Shown: in pieces, positions 1 through 5,590 of the stretch
Position numbering within the stretch: position 1 is the first letter of the stretch
Layout of the letters: each line of letters opens with the position of its first letter
Assembly (NCBI GenBank): GCA_958445895.1
Contig: CAUCTV010000082.1
Span: forward strand, 1-5,590
Reading direction: 5' to 3'
Source of the DNA: an uncultured Collinsella sp.
Lineage (GTDB): Bacteria > Actinomycetota > Coriobacteriia > Coriobacteriales > Coriobacteriaceae
DNA: 5,590 bases
Position numbers and translations under genes: made by a program
The notes under the pieces: generated by a model
What the model was told of the DNA's origin: nothing
Seen by the model: only the letters and a program-made list of their open reading frames with translations
Database searches by the model: none

Positions 1-73
1 TGCCCACGCCCAGACAAAGGCACAGGACAACCGCGATCATGGCGACATCTTTCTTGTAGATGTATCCGAACAT
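1..73 (-). CDS. Unidentified membrane-anchored protein, N-terminal fragment
   Basis: This is the first 24 codons of a gene that runs off the low end of the window. The ATG (71-73 on the complement) follows an AAAGGAAAG Shine-Dalgarno-like stretch, with AGGA ending 4 nt before the start, which makes the start credible. The peptide opens with a short polar part (MFGYIYKKD, two lysines). It then becomes continuously hydrophobic from about residue 10 (VAMIAVVLCLCLGVG), as expected for a membrane segment or uncleaved signal anchor. A second ATG at codon 12 has no comparable ribosome site. The gene is codirectional with mfd, with 215 nt between them, so it probably has its own leader or promoter. 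I do not recognise the family; too little is visible to assign a function. Confidence 0.6.
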   Translation of the reverse strand, partial: MFGYIYKKDVAMIAVVLCLCLGVG

Positions 74-101
74 GCTTTCCTTTCGGTCGGGTGAAGGGCG
101 G

Positions 102-162
102 TCAACCTGCAATGTGGGTGAGACGAAGATGGCTTTGTCCCGTAAACACCCTTACAGGTTGA
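102..162 (-). other. Inverted-repeat hairpin in the leader of the downstream membrane gene
   Basis: TCAACCTG (102-109) pairs perfectly with CAGGTTGA (155-162), 8 bp. After an asymmetric internal loop (110-115 against 152-154), GGGTG (116-120) pairs with CACCC (147-151), leaving a 26-nt terminal loop. The structure ends about 28 nt before the start codon at 73, so in a minus-strand transcript it would sit in the 5' leader. I compared it from memory with the TPP, FMN, cobalamin, SAM, fluoride and cyclic-di-GMP riboswitch cores and saw no match. It could also be the second half of a larger folded unit with the 177-274 repeat, from which it is separated by only 14 nt. Function unknown. Confidence 0.4.
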
Positions 163-176
163 GCATAAGTAAGCGA

Positions 177-274
177 AAACGTTCCATTTGTGGCAAGGTG
201 GCCCGAAAGAGGAGGGAAGCGTACTTGAGTACGCGACCGACGAGTGAGGGTCAGATTGCCCAAATGGGGCGTTT
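177..274. repeat. Long imperfect inverted repeat (palindromic element or structured RNA)
   Basis: On the plus strand the arms pair in nested order: AAACG (177-181) with CGTTT (270-274); TT (182-183) opposite GG (268-269); CCATTTG (184-190) with CAAATGG (261-267); a bulged T at 191; GGCAA (192-196) with TTGCC (256-260); a GG/GA internal loop; and TGGCCC (199-204) with GGGTCA (248-253). A separate perfect hairpin (219-234) sits inside. The element begins 14 nt after the mfd stop codon and fills most of the first half of the intergenic gap. No flanking direct repeats or transposase were seen. Possibilities are a dispersed REP/BIME-like or MITE-like element, a transcript-end stabiliser for mfd, or a plus-strand noncoding RNA. 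I found no convincing promoter on either strand. Confidence 0.6.
205..234 (-). terminator. Possible weak terminator after mfd
   Basis: GCGTACTTGAGTACGC (219-234) is a perfect hairpin: 6 bp around a tetraloop, or 7 bp around 2 nt. On the minus strand it is followed by a pyrimidine-rich tail, TTCCCTCCTCTTTC (218-205). It lies 54 nt past the mfd stop. The tail is C-rich rather than a true U-run and the stem is short, so intrinsic termination would be weak. It may instead be just the apical hairpin of the surrounding 177-274 inverted repeat. Confidence 0.22.
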
Positions 275-288
275 GCAGCGTCGACCCA

Positions 289-3200
289 TTAGTCGTCATC
301 GCTGGCGCCCAGCTGCTGCAGCAGCATGAGGGCGGCCGCCACGGGGCCGGTGCCGTCGTTGGCGTCGAGGCCTCGGCCCAGGCCGCTGCCCGCACCGGCG
401 CCGGCCTTGTAGGGCACCGACAGCTTGCGGCTCTTGGGAAAGTTCACCGCACCGTAGCGGGTCTTAAGCTCAAAGGCCACCTTCTTGGGCACGTCGACGC
501 CCAAAAACGTGATGCGTCCGCCGCTGAGCGTGACGCTCTCGAGCCCCAAGCGCTCGCCGCGGATACGGATACGCGCGCGGTTGAACAGATTGAGTCCCGC
601 CAACGGCAGCTCGCCATGCGCGGCCTCGGTCTCTTCCTGCACCTCGTCGATGCTCTCCAGGTCCTCAGCCGCTGCGAGCTTGCGGTACACGAGCACGCGC
701 TGGTCCACCGCCGGCAGGTACTCCTCGGACAAGAAGTAATCGGCCGGCAGATTAATACCCACGCTCGCCGCCTCCACGCCGGCGTCGTCATCGCCGCGCG
801 CCTCGGCCACGGCCTGGCCCAACATCTGCGTAAACAGGTCAAAGCCCACGCTCGACAGGTTGCCGTGCTGCTCGGCGCCCATGAGCGAGCCGGCGCCGCG
901 GATCTCCAGGTCGCGCATGGCGATGCGCATGCCGCTGCCCAGGTCCTGGAACTCGGACAGTGCAGTCAGGCGCGCCGTTGCCTCCTCGGTGAGCGGCAGC
1001 TCGCCGGGGAACATAAAGTACGCGTATGCCTGCGTGGCCGAGCGGCCCACGCGGCCCTTAAGCTGGTAGAGCTGTGCCAGACCCAAGCGCTGCGAGTCCT
1101 CGATGATGAGCGTGTTGGCGGTCGCGTTGTCGATGCCGCTCTCCACGATGGTCGTGGCGATGAGCACATCGATCTTTTTGGTCGCGAACTCGATCATCAC
1201 GTCCTCGACCTCGCGCGGGCTCATCTTGCCGTGCGCCACGCCCACGCGCGCCTCGGGCGCGGCCTCGTGCACGCGTGCCACAGCGTCATCGATGGTCTTG
1301 ACGCGGTTGGACACGTAGTACACCTGTCCGCCGCGACCCACCTCCAGGCGAATCGCCGCGCTCACCACGTCGGGGTCGTACTCCCCCACGTGCACGATCA
1401 CGGGACGACGCCCAGTCGGCGGCGTGGTGATCAGGCTCATGTCGCGCACGCCGCTCGTGGCCATCTGCATGGTTCGCGGAATAGGCGTGGCCGAAAGCGT
1501 AAGCACGTCAATCTGCTCGCGCAGGTTCTTGAGCTGCTCCTTGTGCTGCACACCAAAGCGCTGTTCCTCGTCAATGATCACCAGGCCCAGGTTCTTGGGG
1601 TTCACATCGGCGGAAAGCAAACGATGCGTGCCGATAAGCACGTCGATCGTGCCCTCGGCAAATGCCTTGAGCGCGCGCTTTTGCTGCGCCGGCGTACGGA
1701 AGCGGCTGAGCACCTCGACCTCAAGGCCAAACGGGGCAAAGCGCTCAAAGAACGTCTCGTAGTGCTGCTGGGCCAGAATGGTCGTGGGGCAGAGCACCAT
1801 GACCTGGCGGCCGGAGTCCACGCACTTAAACGCCGCGCGCAGGGCGACCTCGGTCTTGCCAAAGCCCACATCGCCGCACAGCAGGCGGTCCATGGGCTTG
1901 GGCGCCTCCATGTCGGCCTTAATGTCAGCGATGGCCTCCAGCTGGTCGCGCGTCTCGTCGTAAGGGAAGCTCTGCTCCATCTCAATCTGCTCGGGCGTAT
2001 CGGGTGGGCAGGCGATACCGGTAATCGAAGAGCGGCGCGTATACAGATCGACCAGGTCAAACGCCAGCTTTTTGGCGTTCTTGCGCGCCTTGTTGGTGGC
2101 ACGCGTCCAGTCGGCGGTGTTGAGCCTGGTCAGGCGCGGCTTGTCGCCGTCGGGGCCAACATAGCGCGTGATGCGGTCGACCTGCTCAAGCGGCACATAG
2201 AGCTTGTCGCCGCCGGCATATTCCAGCAAAAAGTAGTCGCGCTCCTTGCCGCCCACTTCCTGGCGCGCGATCTCGCTAAAGAGCGCGATGCCGTGAGTGG
2301 CGTGCACCACGTAGTCGCCCGGCTTAAACGGGAACGTGATCTGCGTAATGTCCACCTTGCGGCGGCTGCGCGCGCGGTTGGCATCCATGCGGGCGTTGAG
2401 GTCGGCAATCGAGAACACGGCCAGGTTGGCATCGGGCACCACCACGCCCTGCGGCAAGGCGGCATCGACAAAGGTCACGCGTCCGCGCGAGATGGTGGGC
2501 ACGGCGGCACCGGCGGCAGCCTGGGCGGCACCTGCCTCGAGCGAGCGGGCGTTGAGCGCGTCGGCCTTGCGTTCGCGAATTGCAGCATGAGCATCCTGGC
2601 GGACAGCACGATCGGCAGAATCCGCCGCTGCCACGCGCACACGGTCGCCAATAGCGCCCGCGTTTTCGGGCGCGGCCGTCAGCGACTCCTCAAAAGTAAT
2701 ACCCTCATCGCCAAAGGTGAGCTCCATCGACTCGCGCGCACCGCGGTCGGGGATGGCAAATACGCAGGCATAGCGCTTGCCCACGACCTCCTGGATGCGC
2801 GTCATAAAGCGATTGTCCGAGCCCGCGATGGCCGGCTGCTCAATCTTGAGCTCTGCCGTCACCGCACCGCCGGCACGAATCAAGCTCACGTAGTTAAGGC
2901 GCTGCTGGGCACCAAAGTCGAGTTGCTGGGCACGCACGTACAGGCCGTCCAGACGGTCGACCCCCGCCTCGCCGGCACGTGCCTCGATATCCTCGTAGGC
3001 ACGCAGGCAATCGTCGAACAGCGAGCGCGGCTCGGACAGCACCACGAGCGCCTTGCCGCTCACGTGCGCCAGCGGGCTCACGGTCTGGCCGTACATCACC
3101 GGCAAAAAGCGATCGAGCTCGGGCGTGACGATGCGCGCATCCACCATCTCGAGCAGCGCCGCCAGTTTGCTGTCGTCCTGGCTGGCACGATAGAGCGCCA

Positions 3201-3921
3201 CATGCATGTTGTGGACGGCGTCGTCGGTGAGTGCGAGCTCGCGACAGGGGAAAATCTCGATGCTGTCCTCGTTGCCGATGGTCTGGCCCGTGGAACCCAC
3301 CATGCGGCGGATGCGGTCGATCTCGTCGCCAAAGAACTCAATGCGCACGGGTGCTTTTTCCTGCGCGGGGAACACCTCGACGGTATCGCCGTGCACACGG
3401 AACAGGCCGGGCGCGTCGGCGGCACCTGCATTGGTGTAGCCCATGCCCACCAGGCACTGCGGCACCTCGTCGAAGGGAATCTCCTCGCCCACCGCAAAGG
3501 TGGTGGACTCCCAATAGCGGCTCTCGACCGGCGGCACGCAACGCAGTAGCGCGCGGGCCGAGGCGACCATGATGCAGTTGTCGCCGCGCACGATGCGTCC
3601 CAGGGCCTCGCAGCGCTGCGCCACCACGGCATCGTCGGGCGCCTGCTCGCGCCACGGATAGTCCTTGCGCTCGGGAAAGCGGCACACGCGCGCCAGCCCC
3701 ACATAGGCGGCAAGGCTGCGCGCAGCGCGATCGGCCGCATCCTCGCCGCTCACGATGTAGACCGTCGGGCGCGGACGGCGCGCAAACTGGGCGGCCGCCA
3801 TAAGCGTACGGCCCGACTGCGACACGGCCAGCGTCACGTCCTCGCCGGCATCGAGTCCGGCCTCGACGGCCTGCAAGGCCTCGGCAGTGTAGAGCTGCGC
3901 GGCTATACGGTGAATGAGCAT
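289..3921 (-). CDS. mfd: Transcription-repair coupling factor Mfd (ATP-dependent translocase)
   Basis: Mfd binds RNA polymerase stalled at DNA lesions, pushes it forward or off the template by ATP-driven dsDNA translocation, and recruits UvrA for nucleotide excision repair. The product is 1210 residues, normal for the family (about 1150-1230). The N-terminal UvrB-like module (about 1-350) has a degenerate Walker site (SQSGRTL, 34-40) without the lysine, as in other Mfd proteins. The CarD-like RNA-polymerase-interacting domain spans about 530-590 (FKPGDYVVHATHGI, then LEYAGGDKLYVPLEQVDRI). Superfamily-2 motor motifs follow: Walker A GDVGFGKTE (693-701), DEEQ (784-787), SAT (810-812), TTIVESGID (923-931) and QLKGRVGRS (953-961). 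The translocation motif (RDLEIRGAGSLMG) starts near 1003 and the C-terminal regulatory domain begins near 1040. Oddities are an Ala-rich insertion at about 415-474 and a Gly-rich spacer near 1173-1192. The ATG at 3921 has a strong GGAGGAA site; stop TAA. Identification is secure. Confidence 0.98.
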   Translation of the reverse strand: MLIHRIAAQLYTAEALQAVEAGLDAGEDVTLAVSQSGRTLMAAAQFARRPRPTVYIVSGEDAADRAARSLAAYVGLARVCRFPERKDYPWREQAPDDAVVAQRCEALGRIVRGDNCIMVASARALLRCVPPVESRYWESTTFAVGEEIPFDEVPQCLVGMGYTNAGAADAPGLFRVHGDTVEVFPAQEKAPVRIEFFGDEIDRIRRMVGSTGQTIGNEDSIEIFPCRELALTDDAVHNMHVALYRASQDDSKLAALLEMVDARIVTPELDRFLPVMYGQTVSPLAHVSGKALVVLSEPRSLFDDCLRAYEDIEARAGEAGVDRLDGLYVRAQQLDFGAQQRLNYVSLIRAGGAVTAELKIEQPAIAGSDNRFMTRIQEVVGKRYACVFAIPDRGARESMELTFGDEGITFEESLTAAPENAGAIGDRVRVAAADSADRAVRQDAHAAIRERKADALNARSLEAGAAQAAAGAAVPTISRGRVTFVDAALPQGVVVPDANLAVFSIADLNARMDANRARSRRKVDITQITFPFKPGDYVVHATHGIALFSEIARQEVGGKERDYFLLEYAGGDKLYVPLEQVDRITRYVGPDGDKPRLTRLNTADWTRATNKARKNAKKLAFDLVDLYTRRSSITGIACPPDTPEQIEMEQSFPYDETRDQLEAIADIKADMEAPKPMDRLLCGDVGFGKTEVALRAAFKCVDSGRQVMVLCPTTILAQQHYETFFERFAPFGLEVEVLSRFRTPAQQKRALKAFAEGTIDVLIGTHRLLSADVNPKNLGLVIIDEEQRFGVQHKEQLKNLREQIDVLTLSATPIPRTMQMATSGVRDMSLITTPPTGRRPVIVHVGEYDPDVVSAAIRLEVGRGGQVYYVSNRVKTIDDAVARVHEAAPEARVGVAHGKMSPREVEDVMIEFATKKIDVLIATTIVESGIDNATANTLIIEDSQRLGLAQLYQLKGRVGRSATQAYAYFMFPGELPLTEEATARLTALSEFQDLGSGMRIAMRDLEIRGAGSLMGAEQHGNLSSVGFDLFTQMLGQAVAEARGDDDAGVEAASVGINLPADYFLSEEYLPAVDQRVLVYRKLAAAEDLESIDEVQEETEAAHGELPLAGLNLFNRARIRIRGERLGLESVTLSGGRITFLGVDVPKKVAFELKTRYGAVNFPKSRKLSVPYKAGAGAGSGLGRGLDANDGTGPVAAALMLLQQLGASDDD

Positions 3922-3925
3922 GCTG

Positions 3926-3932
3926 TTCCTCC
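3926..3932 (-). promoter_or_regulatory. Ribosome binding site of mfd
   Basis: GGAGGAA on the minus strand ends 4 nt before the ATG at 3921-3919. It fixes the start there and argues against an in-frame TTG nine codons upstream (3948), which would place this site inside the coding sequence and begins directly in the T-tract of the terminator-like hairpin. Confidence 0.85.
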
Positions 3933-3946
3933 GGCATCGCAACGCC

Positions 3947-3974
3947 AAAAGCCCGCCGGGGCAAGCTCGGCGGG
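3947..3974 (-). terminator. Terminator-like GC hairpin between nth and mfd
   Basis: On the minus strand CCCGCCG (3974-3968) pairs perfectly with CGGCGGG (3958-3952) around a 9-nt loop and is followed by C then TTTT (3950-3947). It would end transcription coming from nth. The T-tract is short, so efficiency may be partial. It stops only 14 nt before the mfd ribosome site, too close for a separate mfd promoter between them. Transcripts for mfd must therefore pass through it, which leaves attenuation or leaky readthrough as options. Confidence 0.55.
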
Positions 3975-4079
3975 TCGTACGTCAAAGATCATTGTTTGTC
4001 ATGGTAGCGCATGGAGAGGGCTCCTGCTCGAGGGCAAACCCGGCCCTGCAAAAAACGCCAGACGAAGATGCATTCCGCC

Positions 4080-4745
4080 CTACCCCGCTACGCGCACGCT
4101 GGGGCACAAATCTGCCAGCGGACACTCGTCGCACTTGGGTTTGCGGGCATCGCAGATCTCGCGACCGAAGGTGATCCACTGATGGTTGACCGACTCCCAA
4201 TACTCGTGCGGCAAAATCTTGAGCAGATCCTGCTCGGTCTTGAGCGGTTCCTTGGCATGCGTCTTGGGACTCAGCATCAGGCGGTGCGCAATGCGGTTGA
4301 CGTGCGTATCCACTGCGATGCCTTCCACGATGCCGTACCCCACGTTGAGTACGATGTTCGCCGTCTTGCGCCCCACGCCCGGCAGCTTGACGAGCTCCTT
4401 CATGTCGGCCGGTACCTCGCCGCCGTAATCGGCAACGATCATCTGCGCGGCCTCCACGGCGTGCTTGGCCTTACTCTTATAAAAGCCAAGCGACTTGATG
4501 GTATCGGCCACATCGGCCACGCTTGCCCCCGCCATAGCCTCGGGCGTGGGCCACTGGGAAAACAGCTTCGGCGTCACCTTGTTGACCTGCGCGTCGGTCG
4601 TCTGCGCTGAGAGCAGCACCGCGATGAGCAGCCTAAAGGGATTCTCGTGGTCCAAAAAACACTCGACCGGGCCATAGCGACGGTTGAGGCGCTCGCACAC
4701 CTCAACGGCGCGCTCGCGTTTGGCAGCATTGGTCTCGCGTGGCAT
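4080..4745 (-). CDS. nth: Endonuclease III (DNA glycosylase/AP lyase)
   Basis: This bifunctional base-excision-repair enzyme removes oxidised pyrimidines (thymine glycol, 5-hydroxycytosine type lesions) and cuts the resulting abasic site by beta-elimination. The product has 221 residues, close to the 211 of the E. coli enzyme. The conserved LLSAQTTD stretch is at 44-51. The helix-hairpin-helix is LPGVGRKTANIVL (121-133), with catalytic Lys127. The VDTHVNRI segment carries catalytic Asp146. The C-terminal [4Fe-4S] ligands have the canonical C-x6-C-x2-C-x5-C spacing (Cys198, 205, 208, 214), which separates it from cluster-less relatives. Gln rather than Met in LLSAQTTD and the Lys at 127 fit Nth rather than MutY. 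The ATG at 4745 is preceded by AAGGAG; stop TAG. It lies 63 nt after the ABC exporter gene and 158 nt before mfd, all codirectional. Nothing appears damaged or missing. Confidence 0.97.
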   Translation of the reverse strand: MPRETNAAKRERAVEVCERLNRRYGPVECFLDHENPFRLLIAVLLSAQTTDAQVNKVTPKLFSQWPTPEAMAGASVADVADTIKSLGFYKSKAKHAVEAAQMIVADYGGEVPADMKELVKLPGVGRKTANIVLNVGYGIVEGIAVDTHVNRIAHRLMLSPKTHAKEPLKTEQDLLKILPHEYWESVNHQWITFGREICDARKPKCDECPLADLCPSVRVAG

Positions 4746-4750
4746 AACGA

Positions 4751-4756
4751 CTCCTT
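4751..4756 (-). promoter_or_regulatory. Ribosome binding site of nth
   Basis: AAGGAG on the minus strand sits 5 nt before the ATG at 4745-4743. This decides the start in favour of MPRETNAAK and against an in-frame GTG eight codons upstream (4769), for which I see no comparable site. Confidence 0.8.
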
Positions 4757-4780
4757 GGCTCAACGGCACAACAAACCTAT

Positions 4781-4795
4781 GGGCACAATTGTCCC
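4781..4795. promoter_or_regulatory. Short dyad in the ABC-nth gap, possible operator
   Basis: GGGCACAATTGTCCC contains the perfect 8-bp palindrome ACAATTGT (4785-4792), flanked by GGG and CCC with one extra base on one side. It lies about 35 nt upstream of the nth start, in the 63-nt gap after the ABC gene. There is no clear -35/-10 pair around it. A protein-binding site is conceivable, but a chance palindrome is just as likely. Confidence 0.15.
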
Positions 4796-4808
4796 ACGTC
4801 CGAGACGC

Positions 4809-5590
<782 letters not shown>

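Noticed and set aside
74..288. Known riboswitch in the gap after mfd
   Set aside because: Some short words (such as CAAAGCC) recall the cyclic-di-GMP class, but the conserved core and helix order are not there.
60..329. Small plus-strand frame across the mfd 3' gap
   Set aside because: It overlaps the starts or ends of two better-supported minus-strand genes, runs through the inverted repeats, ends in a poly-Ala shadow of mfd and has no clear ribosome site.
102..395. Minus-strand frame overlapping the mfd 3' end and the inverted repeat
   Set aside because: It starts inside mfd in another frame and its composition follows the palindromic element rather than a protein. Gene finders could mis-call it as a hypothetical protein.
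244..3549. Open plus-strand frame of 1101 codons antisense to mfd
   Set aside because: It shares codon phase with a long GC-rich gene, where antisense stops are rare. Its product is a His/Ala/Arg/Leu-rich string with no domain, and the opposite strand encodes an unmistakable Mfd.
3980..3985. TTGACG -35-like hexamer upstream of mfd
   Set aside because: At 17-18 nt downstream lies only GCCCCG or similar inside the GC hairpin, so there is no -10 partner.
4001..4006. TACCAT as a -10 box for mfd on the minus strand
   Set aside because: No -35-like hexamer lies 16-18 nt upstream and there is no extended -10 motif; too weak to call.
4050..4055. T6 run on the minus strand, 24 nt after the nth stop
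   Set aside because: I could not find a stable stem directly before it, so it does not qualify as an intrinsic terminator.
4011..4610. Plus-strand frame of 199 codons over nth
   Set aside because: It is an antisense shadow of a complete endonuclease III gene with intact catalytic and iron-sulfur residues.

Overview
The window looks like an ordinary chromosomal housekeeping segment from a GC-rich bacterium (roughly 60% GC or more by eye). Every convincing gene lies on the minus strand. The strong third-position G/C bias, the Ala-rich low-complexity insertions in Mfd and the overall protein style suggest an actinobacterium. A gut Coriobacteriia member such as Collinsella is my best guess, but this is inference from impression, not from a search.

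In the direction of transcription (high to low coordinates) the layout is as follows. (1) 5590-4809 holds the C-terminal nucleotide-binding domain of an ABC exporter, cut by the window edge. (2) 4745-4080 holds nth, endonuclease III, complete with its catalytic Lys/Asp pair and four iron-sulfur cysteines. (3) 4079-3922 is a 158-nt gap with a terminator-like hairpin placed unusually close to the next gene. (4) 3921-289 holds mfd, the transcription-repair coupling factor, complete at 1210 residues. (5) 288-74 is a 215-nt gap carrying two inverted-repeat structures, one of them a long, well-paired palindromic element. (6) 73-1 is the first 24 codons of an unidentified gene whose product starts with a membrane segment.

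nth and mfd both serve DNA repair: base excision of oxidised pyrimidines, and removal of stalled RNA polymerase with recruitment of UvrA. They are probably neighbours rather than one tight operon, because a terminator-like hairpin lies between them. The ABC exporter gene ends 63 nt before nth and may be cotranscribed with it.

I found no phage, transposase, CRISPR, toxin-antitoxin, tRNA or rRNA signals, and no evidence of a new multi-gene system. The most interesting part is the 177-274 inverted repeat just after mfd. Its three imperfections all become G·U wobbles if read as plus-strand RNA but are mismatches on the minus strand, so it may be a structured RNA or a dispersed palindromic element.
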